Positions 25,332 through 31,639 of a DNA stretch of 45,854 nucleotides are shown here, one piece after another (the first letter of the stretch is position 1; every line of letters begins with the position of its first letter). Under the pieces are notes generated by a model that did not search any database, was not told the origin of the DNA, and saw nothing but the letters and a program-made list of their open reading frames with translations. Both the position numbers and the translations under genes were made by a program. The DNA is from a virus, in the IMG/VR virus record IMGVR_UViG_3300005663_000011, positions 1 through 45,854 of that record; one strand, written 5' to 3'.

Positions 25332-25547
25332 ATGGAAACAAAATTAAGAATTACAATTTCGCACGAGGTCAACCATGAATATCACTTAGAAAACACTAAC
25401 AACACCGAAAAGCATAGAGATGTAGAAGTTTATCTAGATGGAATGTTCGTCCATAGCTTTGATAATCTATTGTCTGCAATTGGGCATTGTCTTGATAAAA
25501 CCAATTGGGACAAAGATATTGGCTATGTAACACGAAATCGAAGTTAA
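25332..25547 (+). CDS. Early protein, unknown
   Basis: 71 aa from the ATG at 25332 behind TGAAAGGGTTT; an upstream ATG overlaps this ribosome site and is not used. Acidic and polar, with RITISHEVNHEYHLENT and VYLDGMFVHSFDNLLSAIGHCLD. No family was recognised. Confidence 0.55.
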   Translation: METKLRITISHEVNHEYHLENTNNTEKHRDVEVYLDGMFVHSFDNLLSAIGHCLDKTNWDKDIGYVTRNRS

Positions 25548-25567
25548 ACCCTTGCCCGATTTTGAAT

Positions 25568-25590
25568 AACTAAAATGTTAATCTAAATTA
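25568..25590 (+). repeat. Leader direct repeat, copy 1
   Basis: Reads AACTAAAATGTTAATCT followed by AAATTA; 22 of 23 bases are repeated at 25961-25983. Within it GTTAAT and ATTAAC form a 6-bp hairpin. It precedes the gene at 25604 and may be a duplicated gene-cassette leader. Confidence 0.6.
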
Positions 25591-25603
25591 ACGAGGTGAA
25601 ACT

Positions 25604-25966
25604 ATGAAAGTCGAAAATATGACAAGCAGCAACGGCAACAAAGTAGCAAATCAGTTTATTGTAACCGCCGATGAAGGCCAATACTTTCAATCCTACAAAA
25701 GCATTATAGCTTTTTGGCCAAACCATCTACGGCCCAAAGGTGTGGCTGATGGTTCTCACAGAACAAAGGCGTTTTATGAGATAATGGGTAGCAAGTCTTT
25801 AAGAGATTGTAACTTGACTAATTATCCTAAAATCTACCTTGACCGTGAAATGTGGGACTATTCTACCACTACTGGCAGATATCGCAATCAGTTCCTTGGT
25901 GAAACCAAAGCCGAAACCCAAAAGAAAATCGACTCCGGCGAATACATCCTAACAGACTTAAACTAA
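25604..25966 (+). CDS. Conserved phage protein of unknown function
   Basis: 120 aa, ATG at 25604 after ACGAGGTG. Shows QFIVTADEGQYFQSYKSIIAFW, then KIYLDREMWDYSTTTGRYRNQFL, which I recognise as a pattern recurring in phage and plasmid proteins of unknown role. The C-terminus TKAETQKKIDSGEYILTDLN is typical of that family. No catalytic residues can be assigned. Confidence 0.65.
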   Translation: MKVENMTSSNGNKVANQFIVTADEGQYFQSYKSIIAFWPNHLRPKGVADGSHRTKAFYEIMGSKSLRDCNLTNYPKIYLDREMWDYSTTTGRYRNQFLGETKAETQKKIDSGEYILTDLN

Positions 25967-25983
25967 AATGTTAATCTTAATTA
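25961..25983 (+). repeat. Leader direct repeat, copy 2
   Basis: Second copy of the 23-base leader (one mismatch with 25568-25590), overlapping the end of the 25604 gene and preceding the gene at 25996. Confidence 0.6.
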
Positions 25984-25995
25984 GGAGTAAACAAA

Positions 25996-26193
25996 ATGCC
26001 ACCCAAAATTGCATATCATGCTGGTCAATGCTGGTTTATTGACGATGCCCTTAGTACGCACGAAAACTACTATCTCGTAGATGTTAAAGATGATTCAAAA
26101 GGTAAAACAGTACCCAGAAACAAATGCCGAGTATTAGAAGGTGATGAGTACCGCAAACAATTAGACGCAATACGCTATTTAAGGGCAAGGTAA
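25996..26193 (+). CDS. Early protein, unknown
   Basis: 65 aa, ATG at 25996 after TTAGGAG. Contains AYHAGQCWFIDDALSTHENYYLVDVKDD and a basic end. It may be a small beta protein. No family was recognised. Confidence 0.5.
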   Translation: MPPKIAYHAGQCWFIDDALSTHENYYLVDVKDDSKGKTVPRNKCRVLEGDEYRKQLDAIRYLRAR

Positions 26194-26287
26194 ATGCTAC
26201 ACAGCTCATCGGAAAAAAGTCTTTTGTTACCAGTTTTTCAAATAACCTTCTAACAGCCAAACAGTAAACAGAAAGTAGAGGATAATT

Positions 26288-26476
26288 ATGAGTAAGTTTA
26301 GATACACAATAAAAGAACTAAACGAATTTTCAGACTATAAGCTTTTGGCTGCAGTTGTATTAGATAGGCAAAGCAGTTGCACAAATATCTATGCACCACT
26401 TTACCAAAGACTACAACGATTATACTACAAACTATACAATCATAAAAAATTGACAAAGGTAGACAAAACAGACTAA
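26288..26476 (+). CDS. Early protein, unknown, tyrosine-rich
   Basis: 62 aa, ATG at 26288 behind a weak AGAGGA. Helical and basic, with LYQRLQRLYYKLYNHKKL. About 90 bp of gene-free sequence precede it. No family was recognised. Confidence 0.5.
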   Translation: MSKFRYTIKELNEFSDYKLLAAVVLDRQSSCTNIYAPLYQRLQRLYYKLYNHKKLTKVDKTD

Positions 26477-26581
26477 CTTACTATCCCTCGCCTTGACTTA
26501 GGCCAGCACAGCTAACGTGGTGAGGCCGTATTATGTTATCTATTTTAACAATGCTGATTTTTAGCTTAAAAAGGAGATGTT

Positions 26582-26887
26582 ATGTCGCTTGAGGATAGTT
26601 TAGAATGTACACCACAATTCACAATAACATTCAAAAAGAAAGGCGGTTCAGTAATGAACTATACGAAAAAAATTGCAAGAAAAGCAAAACGACAAAAAGA
26701 GCAAGACAATCTTGCAAGACGTAAAAAAATAGAAAAAGCAGCACCTGAATTGCTGGAAGCGTGCAAGCTCTTTAAGAAATTCGTAGAGATTATGCCAGAT
26801 GAAACAGAGTTTAGTCTTGGTTCGGCATTAGCACTAAAAGAAGCAATGGACAAAAACAACCAAGCTATCGCAAAAGCAGAAGCTTAA
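26582..26887 (+). CDS. Helical early protein of a common phage family
   Basis: 101 aa, ATG at 26582 behind AAGGAGATG; an internal ATG at 26654 lacks a good site. The basic stretch KKIARKAKRQKEQDNLARRKK is followed by APELLEACKLFKKFVEIMP and NNQAIAKAEA. The APELLEACK...AIAKAE frame recurs in many small phage proteins of unknown function. Confidence 0.6.
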   Translation: MSLEDSLECTPQFTITFKKKGGSVMNYTKKIARKAKRQKEQDNLARRKKIEKAAPELLEACKLFKKFVEIMPDETEFSLGSALALKEAMDKNNQAIAKAEA

Positions 26888-26899
26888 AGGAGAGAAATT

Positions 26900-27058
26900 A
26901 TGAAAAAAGCAATTTTGTTACTATCAGGAATAAGTTTAGTGATTTTTGGTTACCCAGGCATTTGGCCTTTTGATTCTCCTATCAACCTGCTATTTGGTTT
27001 TGTCGGCGGAACGTTGATTGGAGGATTTATATGTATCACATTCTTGTCTGGTAAATAA
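26900..27058 (+). CDS. Small two-segment membrane protein
   Basis: 52 aa, ATG at 26900 with AAGGAGAG. Two hydrophobic stretches (AILLLSGISLVIFGYP and LLFGFVGGTLIGGFICITF) with a short polar turn. It is the last gene before the terminator. It could act on the host membrane; a holin role is possible in size but not supported by its early position. Confidence 0.6.
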   Translation: MKKAILLLSGISLVIFGYPGIWPFDSPINLLFGFVGGTLIGGFICITFLSGK

Positions 27059-27073
27059 CCCTCTATTTCCAAC

Positions 27074-27098
27074 GCCCTGCGAAAGTGGGGCTTTTTTT
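27074..27098 (+). terminator. Intrinsic terminator of early block 1
   Basis: Stem GCCCTGC / GTGGGGC (7 bp with two G-U pairs) closed by a GAAA tetraloop, followed by seven T. It begins 15 bp after the stop at 27058. It separates early block 1 from the leftward block. Confidence 0.85.
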
Positions 27099-27106
27099 AT
27101 TGCTGT

Positions 27107-27229
27107 TCACAAGTGTTTAATAAACCATACCAGCGTAAAGGGAAGTGAAATCATTCCCAAAACTACTAATTTAGGAATTGGACACCAAAACAAAAATGAC
27201 ATCGAAGCAAAAACTATGAGATATTCCAT
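27107..27229 (-). CDS. Small membrane protein
   Basis: 40 aa. Almost entirely hydrophobic: MEYLIVFASMSFLFW, then LVVLGMISLPFTLVWFI. Its ATG overlaps the stop of the 42-aa gene (TAATG). It is the last gene of the leftward block and ends 9 bp before the T-tract of the facing terminator. Confidence 0.45.
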   Translation of the reverse strand: MEYLIVFASMSFLFWCPIPKLVVLGMISLPFTLVWFIKHL

Positions 27230-27357
27230 TATAAATCCAGTTCTTTCTTAAAATCTTCCCAAGATACAAATTCACCTTTTTTCAGAGCTTTCCTTGCTGC
27301 TCTTAAATCCTGCCAATCTTCGTACCAGGATATGAGTTTGTACCAAAGTTTAGTCAT
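27229..27357 (-). CDS. Small helical protein, unknown
   Basis: 42 aa: KLWYKLISWYEDWQDLRAAR, then KKGEFVSWEDFKKEL. ATG at 27357 overlaps the zinc-ribbon stop by ATGA. The VSWEDFKKEL ending resembles small antitoxin-like proteins, but no toxin partner is recognisable. Confidence 0.45.
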   Translation of the reverse strand: MTKLWYKLISWYEDWQDLRAARKALKKGEFVSWEDFKKELDL

Positions 27358-27461
27358 TGCTCACCAATCCACACAACACAGCCACAGACCGAGCATTCGT
27401 CCTCTTGGCCTTTGCGCTCACAGCCACATTCTGCACAGTATTCTTTGCTCTTGTTAGCCAT
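27354..27461 (-). CDS. Zinc-ribbon microprotein
   Basis: 35 aa with CAECGC and CSVCGC, a four-Cys (six with flanking) zinc ribbon and almost nothing else. It overlaps the next gene by 4 bp. Such proteins may bind RNA or host polymerase; no specific role can be assigned. Confidence 0.5.
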   Translation of the reverse strand: MANKSKEYCAECGCERKGQEDECSVCGCVVWIGEQ

Positions 27462-27797
27462 TTACTTAACAAATCCATTTGTTTGACAATTGTCTAACCC
27501 TCTTCTTCCAACGACTCTCTACCGGATAAACCAGTACCTGTACCTGATTAGTTGCTAACAGCTTAAAGGTTCTGAAATCATAAAGCTAACAGATTATCAT
27601 AATTTACCCAAATCTGCTTTCTGGTCTTGAAACGATAGAGCTATTCTGGTTATCCGGTATTGCTCTTGGATGTACGAACAGAGGCCTGTGGTTTTGCCCG
27701 TCCCGTACAATGTCGTTGTTCCATTTACACTTCAAAGCCAAATCCCTTTTTTCGTTAGCTATGTATCTTATATTATATTACTTGCTTGGTTGCAAGT
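27462..27797. other. Gap in the leftward block
   Basis: 336 bp with no well-supported gene. A 43-codon minus-strand frame (27604-27735) with a TTG start is the only candidate. A perfect 10-bp palindrome GACAATTGTC lies at 27485-27494 and could be an operator. Short stem-forming sequences occur but no terminator with a U-tract was found. Confidence 0.5.
27604..27735 (-). CDS. Possible small protein, weak
   Basis: 43 aa if read from the TTG at 27735 after AAAAAGGGA. Sequence begins with LKCKWNNDIVRDGQNHRPLF and is polar with no recognised family. Support is only the ribosome-like site and its position in a gap of the operon. Confidence 0.25.
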   Translation of the reverse strand: MKCKWNNDIVRDGQNHRPLFVHPRAIPDNQNSSIVSRPESRFG

Positions 27798-27953
27798 TTA
27801 TTCACTGAGCAGTTCCCTAATCTTGTCTCTCAGCTCATTTATGGTCTTTTTTGCCTGTTTCTCGGTTGTCTTCAAGGATTCTATCGTATCGTGCTGGCGA
27901 GTGATTTTCCTTGATAGCTTCTCGTTTTCGGTCTTTAACTGTAATTTAGTCAT
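27798..27953 (-). CDS. Small coiled-coil protein
   Basis: 51 aa, heptad-rich throughout (LQLKTENEKLSRKITRQHDT, then INELRDKIRELLSE). The ATG at 27953 overlaps the preceding stop. Probably dimerises; it could modulate a partner in the same operon. Confidence 0.5.
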   Translation of the reverse strand: MTKLQLKTENEKLSRKITRQHDTIESLKTTEKQAKKTINELRDKIRELLSE

Positions 27954-28144
27954 TAGAAACTATACCTACACCAAAAACATCGCATTCCGTACACCCGCCC
28001 GTTCTCAATGCCTATATCACAATTACCCCTGTGAGCCGTGTAGCCCTCTTTAATCTCGGTTTTCTGTGCATCAGCATCACACTTAGGACAGCGCTTATCC
28101 ATTGATACAATAACATAATCTAATGGATTTGGATAAGAAGTCAA
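27953..28144 (-). CDS. Zinc-ribbon protein, restriction-alleviation-like pattern
   Basis: 63 aa, with KRCPKCDADA and GMRCFWCRYSF, and NCDIGIENG between them. This CPxC...VxCxxC layout is like the short Lar/zinc-ribbon phage proteins, where it is often called restriction alleviation; that is only a family-level resemblance. The start could instead be the internal ATG of SMDKRCPKC. It is overlapped by the HTH gene by 4 bp. Confidence 0.55.
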   Translation of the reverse strand: MTSYPNPLDYVIVSMDKRCPKCDADAQKTEIKEGYTAHRGNCDIGIENGRVYGMRCFWCRYSF

Positions 28145-28362
28145 AATGTCTCCTTAATCTCATTGTCCATTAGTGGATTGTATTGCAGGATTTTGGGTTT
28201 TCCTTCTAATACAACAGGAAAAAGCTCTGGATGTTTTGTTTTTAGCTCGACTATTGCTTTTGAAACAGTATGTCGGTCTAACTTTAATAGTTTGGCGATT
28301 TCGTGTTGCTTAAAGCCCCTGTCCCAGAGACTATAAATTTCTTCGTATGTAGCGAATTTCAA
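28141..28362 (-). CDS. Helix-turn-helix regulator, short
   Basis: 73 aa from a TTG at 28362, which has GAAAGGA 6-14 bp upstream; an ATG at 28413 (90 aa) is the alternative. YEEIYSLWDRGFKQHEIAKLLKLDRHTVSKAI is a clear helix-turn-helix of the transposase/regulator type. It is the first gene behind the leftward promoter and facing block 2, so it is a likely switch regulator. Candidate targets are the palindromes at 24252 and 27485. Confidence 0.65.
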   Translation of the reverse strand: MKFATYEEIYSLWDRGFKQHEIAKLLKLDRHTVSKAIVELKTKHPELFPVVLEGKPKILQYNPLMDNEIKETF

Positions 28363-28459
28363 AACAGAATCCTTTCTATCTATATAGGCCGAAATGGCAT
28401 ATATTGCTACCATCCTTGGTAATTTATAACATTTTTTCTAAATAAATTGAATATTTTCT

Positions 28460-28487
28460 ATTTTACCCATATCCAGCACCTTGTCAA
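28460..28487 (-). promoter_or_regulatory. Leftward promoter for the regulator block
   Basis: On the minus strand, -35 TTGACA (28487-28482), 16-bp spacer and -10 TAAAAT (28465-28460). It would start RNA near 28453, upstream of the HTH gene. Confidence 0.65.
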
Positions 28488-28557
28488 GGATAAAATCCAA
28501 CAGCGTGATTGTGGCATATCTTAGTTGTTTTGTGCTATAAATAAAATTATTTTATTC

Positions 28558-28585
28558 TTGCAATTATTTGCTAAAGTTGTATGCT
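28558..28585 (+). promoter_or_regulatory. Rightward promoter for block 2
   Basis: -35 TTGCAA (28558-28563), 16-bp spacer, -10 TATGCT (28580-28585), 43 bp before the first gene. The match is moderate. Confidence 0.45.
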
Positions 28586-28628
28586 TTGTGTAGTCGATAT
28601 AAGAATTGAACTTTGAAAGGAGAACGAA

Positions 28629-28853
28629 ATGAAAATTGAGGCAAAGTCTTGGAGATATGGTGAAGACGATGAAGGAGAAAAAAAATTAGGTGGAACTTAC
28701 GTAGTCAAGTGTGGCAAGACAGAGGTTGCAGAAAAGAATTTTAACTTGGGATATTCTAATACGCCCATTAAATTCCCTGCTGCGTTGCTTGCTAAAATTG
28801 AAGCAATTGATGCCGAGGTGTGTCAGGCTATTACTAACAACTTTGCAGAATAG
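28629..28853 (+). CDS. Early block 2 protein, unknown
   Basis: 74 aa, ATG at 28629 with AAAGGAG. Acidic and Lys-rich, with YGEDDEGEKKLGGTYVVKCGK and FPAALLAKIEAIDAEVCQA. It resembles a small beta protein followed by a helix. No family was recognised. Confidence 0.55.
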   Translation: MKIEAKSWRYGEDDEGEKKLGGTYVVKCGKTEVAEKNFNLGYSNTPIKFPAALLAKIEAIDAEVCQAITNNFAE

Positions 28854-28866
28854 GAAGGATTGGAAA

Positions 28867-29052
28867 ATGGACAAAACACAAGCAATTAAAGAAGCACATC
28901 AACAAAGAACAGAGGAAGCAGAAAGTAGATTTAAGGACAGAGTAGCAACTGCACTTTACAACATTGACCGGAGTGCAAAAGATTTACGGGCAGCCAAGAA
29001 AATATTAGCGGACTTAGAATACCAAGCACCAAAAGAAATCGACATCGACTGA
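28867..29052 (+). CDS. Small helical protein
   Basis: 61 aa, ATG at 28867 with AAGGATTGG upstream. Fully helical and charged (AHQQRTEEAESRFKDRVATA, LRAAKKILADLEYQAPKE). A longer frame extending upstream overlaps the previous gene and is not chosen. Confidence 0.55.
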   Translation: MDKTQAIKEAHQQRTEEAESRFKDRVATALYNIDRSAKDLRAAKKILADLEYQAPKEIDID

Positions 29053-29115
29053 TTGTTTACCCTTGCTCGGTTCAGCCGTAGCTTCAAGGCAGGCAAGGGC
29101 TTGAAAGGAGATATA

Positions 29116-29451
29116 ATGACAGTAGACAGAGTAGATGATTGGAAGCTTGGCGATTTGGCAAAAGGAGATATAATGGAACATACAAAAACAATACAAATTA
29201 GGAAAAATGGTAAGCCCACCAATGAAACATTTACAATTATTACAGATGTTGAAACTGATGGAAGATTGTTTTATGAAGAGCTGATGAACGCAGAACACGC
29301 CAACCACCTTGTCCTGTGCTGGAACGAGTATGATGATTTGCTGGAAGCATTAGAAGCATTATACAACGATTGCCGAAACGTGCCAATGGACGAACAGCGC
29401 AACGAGGTTATGCAAAAAGCAAGTGATGAAATCGCCAAAGCAAAGGAGTGA
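29116..29451 (+). CDS. Phage protein, two in-frame starts
   Basis: 111 aa from the ATG at 29116, or 92 aa from the ATG at 29173. Both starts are preceded by the identical ribosome site AAAGGAGATATA, 57 bp apart and in frame. The segment between them (TVDRVDDWKLGDLAKGDI) looks non-conserved, so the second start may be the ancestral one. The body contains FTIITDVETDGRLFYEELMN and a helical ASDEIAKAKE end. Function unknown. Confidence 0.6.
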   Translation: MTVDRVDDWKLGDLAKGDIMEHTKTIQIRKNGKPTNETFTIITDVETDGRLFYEELMNAEHANHLVLCWNEYDDLLEALEALYNDCRNVPMDEQRNEVMQKASDEIAKAKE

Positions 29452-29454
29452 ACT

Positions 29455-29634
29455 ATGAAACGGTGCAAGGATTGTAAATGGCTCACTTTTCCCAAAAATC
29501 GTGGCATTACTGTCAAGGGCATTAGATATGGAATTTGTAAGTTTGTTTCTGTGTGTGTGCCGCCGACTGCATCGTTGAATTATTTTTGTAATAGTTACAA
29601 ACGCAAATGGTACAAACTCTGGAGGCCGAAATGA
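29455..29634 (+). CDS. Cys-rich microprotein, tandem copy 1
   Basis: 59 aa. MKRCKDCKWL opens with CxxC, further Cys at GICKF, VCVPP and YFCN, and the end is SYKRKWYKLWRPK. The next gene has the same start and end motifs, so the two are tandem paralogues. Probably binds zinc. Its stop overlaps the next ATG (ATGA). Confidence 0.6.
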   Translation: MKRCKDCKWLTFPKNRGITVKGIRYGICKFVSVCVPPTASLNYFCNSYKRKWYKLWRPK

Positions 29635-29783
29635 AACGGTGTAGGGATTGCAGGCTTGGTTTATTGCCCATTCTTTTTTTTAGCAAGGGTTGGTGTAAGT
29701 ATTGGAGACAAGAAATCGTAAAAGAAATGCGAGGCTGTTATTACTATGAGCGTAAAAAGTGGAAATTCTGGAGGTCAAAATGA
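29631..29783 (+). CDS. Cys-rich microprotein, tandem copy 2
   Basis: 50 aa: MKRCRDCRLG at the start, GWCKYW and RGCYYY later, ending YERKKWKFWRSK. It parallels the upstream protein. Overlaps both neighbours by 4 bp. Confidence 0.6.
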   Translation: MKRCRDCRLGLLPILFFSKGWCKYWRQEIVKEMRGCYYYERKKWKFWRSK

Positions 29784-29986
29784 GTAGATTAAAATGCAGA
29801 ACCCTTGGCAATGGCGAGTCATTTGTGCTTGGTTTTGCAGTCTCACACTATTTAGGTTGTTGCGATTGCGAGCTAACCCATAAGTTTACAATTGAACCAA
29901 ATGATAAGGATTCAGTCAGGATAACAATGTGGCGAGATAAAGGAAAAACCGCTCAGCGCAGACGCAGGAAAAAGGAGACAAAATGA
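29780..29986 (+). CDS. CCDC motif phage protein
   Basis: 68 aa from the ATG at 29780 (ATGA overlap). Contains HYLGCCDCELTHKFTI, then RITMWRDKGKTAQRRRRKK. It shares this CCDC-x-L-x-H and RD-N/K-x-x-T-A-x-RR layout with the protein at 42366, and I recognise it as a widespread small phage family of unknown function. The Cys and His residues could bind zinc. Confidence 0.65.
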   Translation: MSRLKCRTLGNGESFVLGFAVSHYLGCCDCELTHKFTIEPNDKDSVRITMWRDKGKTAQRRRRKKETK

Positions 29987-30183
29987 CAACCCTAATACAA
30001 ATCGAGGCAGAAGCCAAGAGAAGGGTTGATGAAGATTATGAATTGGGCTTGTTTTGTCCGAGAATAATCTATGTAACTGCGGGTGGAAAACTTAAAATCT
30101 GGCCGTTTTATGAAAAAGAGGAATTAGAGGCGTATGATGAACCTATATCTATCGTGTGGAAAGATAAGGTGGAGATATTATGA
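29983..30183 (+). CDS. Small acidic protein, unknown
   Basis: 66 aa, ATG at 29983 overlapping the preceding stop by 4 bp, with AAAGGAG. Contains ELGLFCPRIIYVTAGGKLKIW and YDEPISIVWKDK. Its stop overlaps the YopX-like ATG. No family was recognised. Confidence 0.5.
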   Translation: MTTLIQIEAEAKRRVDEDYELGLFCPRIIYVTAGGKLKIWPFYEKEELEAYDEPISIVWKDKVEIL

Positions 30184-30587
30184 GAAAATTCAGAGGCAAA
30201 CGCAAAGATAATGGTGAATGGGTATATGGTAGTTATTATACCAGAAGATACGACCCAGATAGACCAGAAGATATTATTATCGACACCGATGGAGTAATGT
30301 TTATAGTCATCCCTGAAACAGTAGGGCAAAGCACCGGAAAAACGGAAAGGTGGAGGCAAGATAGATTGGTATGGGAGGGTGATATAGTAAAGTTTCGTTT
30401 TGAGTATGGTTTCATTGGGAATTTACAGCAAAAAACCGTAAGGGCTGTTGTTGTGTATAATACTAATACTGCCCAATACGAAGTTGGAGGGCATTCGCTT
30501 GAAGATGCCCTTGATAAGGGAGGCAAGGTTATCGGCGACATCCATTCAAACCCAGAATTGCTTGAAACCGACCCAGAAACGCAATAA
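30180..30587 (+). CDS. YopX-family protein
   Basis: 135 aa. KFRGKRKDNGEWVYGSYY, IPETVGQSTG, LVWEGDIVKF and KVIGDIHSNPELLE, in this order, are the signature of the YopX family, common in phages and prophages. The family has no settled biochemical role. Starts 4 bp inside the preceding gene with AAGGTGGAG. Confidence 0.85.
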   Translation: MRKFRGKRKDNGEWVYGSYYTRRYDPDRPEDIIIDTDGVMFIVIPETVGQSTGKTERWRQDRLVWEGDIVKFRFEYGFIGNLQQKTVRAVVVYNTNTAQYEVGGHSLEDALDKGGKVIGDIHSNPELLETDPETQ

Positions 30588-30605
30588 ATATTTTTATTAT
30601 TTTCC

Positions 30606-30634
30606 TTGACAAAACAAAAAGGTTATATTAGGAT
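30606..30634 (+). promoter_or_regulatory. Internal rightward promoter, -10 overlaps ribosome site
   Basis: -35 TTGACA (30606-30611), 17-bp spacer, -10 TAGGAT (30629-30634). The next gene's ATG is at 30641, so a start at this promoter would give an almost leaderless message. The -10 box shares the AGGA that would act as a ribosome site for upstream transcripts. Confidence 0.45.
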
Positions 30635-30640
30635 ACAGTT

Positions 30641-30847
30641 ATGATAATAACATTACACTTTACAGAACACACCGTAGTAGGCAAGAATGTAATTGCCATT
30701 GTAAACAAGCTAAAGGCTTTTGATAAGTACACATATATCAGTTCCCACGCCCTTGCAGGCCAAATCCTAATTGAGGCGGGGGAAAAGGAAATAGAAAGAC
30801 TGGAAGCCGAACAGGAAAAGATTGAGAGGTTGAAAAATGAACGATAA
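30641..30847 (+). CDS. Small protein with C-terminal coiled coil
   Basis: 68 aa. N-terminal ITLHFTEHTVVGKNVIAIVNK, then a highly charged helix (EKEIERLEAEQEKIERLK). Its end overlaps the next gene by 11 bp. No family was recognised. Confidence 0.55.
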   Translation: MIITLHFTEHTVVGKNVIAIVNKLKAFDKYTYISSHALAGQILIEAGEKEIERLEAEQEKIERLKNER

Positions 30848-31172
30848 ATATATTTTAGATGAGAACCATCAGCTAATAGAATGTGATGATTTAATGAAGT
30901 GGGCTAACTGGTTTGAAAATGCTAAACGCAGGGTAGCAAAAACCACATTAGCTAATGACGTTATGGTTTCAACTGTGTTTCTGGGTTTAGACCATAATTT
31001 CGGCAAAGGTACACCTATCTTGTTTGAAACAATGATATTTGGCGGGGAGTTCGACCAAGAAATGGATAGATATTCCACTTGGGATGAAGCGGAAAAAGGC
31101 CACGAAAAAATGGTAGCCAAAGCAAAATCTCACTTTTACCAGCACAAAGAAAAGCGGCAGAGTAGGTTATAA
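30837..31172 (+). CDS. Conserved phage hypothetical protein
   Basis: 111 aa, ATG at 30837. The sequence CDDLMKWANWFENAKRRVAK, then VSTVFLGLDHNFGKGTP and FETMIFGGEFDQE, ending YSTWDEAEKGHEKMV, is a widely conserved phage and bacterial hypothetical pattern I recognise, without known biochemistry. Confidence 0.7.
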   Translation: MNDKYILDENHQLIECDDLMKWANWFENAKRRVAKTTLANDVMVSTVFLGLDHNFGKGTPILFETMIFGGEFDQEMDRYSTWDEAEKGHEKMVAKAKSHFYQHKEKRQSRL

Positions 31173-31182
31173 AGCTCTTTTA

Positions 31183-31320
31183 TATAATAATATCACAGAC
31201 CGGCGACCAATCTCCTCCCCTCCCCAATCTCGCTTTTACAGGTTGCCGGTCGGAATTATCCTCCTCTCCGAAGCCAGCAGCAACCTACTGGGACGAGGGC
31301 AAAGACATAAGCTGCTGGCT
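31183..31320 (+). ncRNA. Structured RNA candidate in gene-free gap
   Basis: In the 181-bp gap 31173-31353 there are two consecutive long hairpins. GACCGGCGACC pairs with GGTTGCCGGTC (31198-31208 / 31241-31251, one G-U). AGCCAGCAGC pairs perfectly with GCTGCTGGCT (31272-31281 / 31311-31320). Loop 1 is pyrimidine-rich (CTCCTCCCCTCCCC) and loop 2 contains GGGACGAGGG, so the loops could kiss. A TATAAT at 31183-31188 would start RNA near 31195, right before the first stem, but no -35 box is visible. No matching known RNA family is recognised. Confidence 0.55.
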
Positions 31321-31353
31321 GGAATAATAACTTATTTTAGAAGGGAGTTAATT

Positions 31354-31629
31354 ATGAACAGAGATGTTTACGTAACAAGGGACACGATTAGGGTTGGGGT
31401 TGCAGTTTATCCCGCTCACATCGGTATCAGAAAATTCAAGGGGTGTGTAGAATACGGTGCTGCAAACGAGGCAATTGAGCCAACTCTATGGTTTGGAATA
31501 CTTGGTCGTGCTATGTCGCTAAGTCTAAAAGACTGCAAATACATCTACGGCTTCATTCCCAAGGCAGGCGAGGCGTGGCTGATTGAAGGCGGGAAGAAAA
31601 CAAAAGTGGATATTGATTTTACAGATTAA
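31354..31629 (+). CDS. Early block 2 protein, unknown
   Basis: 91 aa from the ATG at 31354 behind AAGGGAG; earlier in-frame starts fall inside the hairpin element. Beta-rich, with DVYVTRDTIRVGVAVYPAHIG and YIYGFIPKAGEAWLIEGGKK. No family was recognised. Confidence 0.6.
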   Translation: MNRDVYVTRDTIRVGVAVYPAHIGIRKFKGCVEYGAANEAIEPTLWFGILGRAMSLSLKDCKYIYGFIPKAGEAWLIEGGKKTKVDIDFTD

Positions 31630-31639
31630 GGAGTAAATT

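Larger units (their letters stand above)
28414..28628. promoter_or_regulatory. Divergent control region 2
   Basis: 215 bp between the leftward HTH gene and the rightward block 2. It is strongly AT-rich and contains facing promoters at 28460-28487 (minus) and 28558-28585 (plus). No clear operator dyad was found beyond these. Confidence 0.5.

Noticed and set aside
26477-26581. Short ORF and GGCC inverted repeat before the 26582 gene
   Set aside because: The ORF is 18 codons without a ribosome site, and the repeat is only 4 bp with a long loop.
27229-27461. Toxin-antitoxin pair
   Set aside because: The 42-aa protein only loosely resembles small antitoxins, and its neighbours are a zinc ribbon and a membrane peptide with no toxin motif.
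27670-28053. 127-aa plus-strand frame, hydrophobic
   Set aside because: It runs antisense to the coiled-coil and zinc-ribbon genes and has no ribosome site; its hydrophobicity is the reverse of their Lys/Glu codons.
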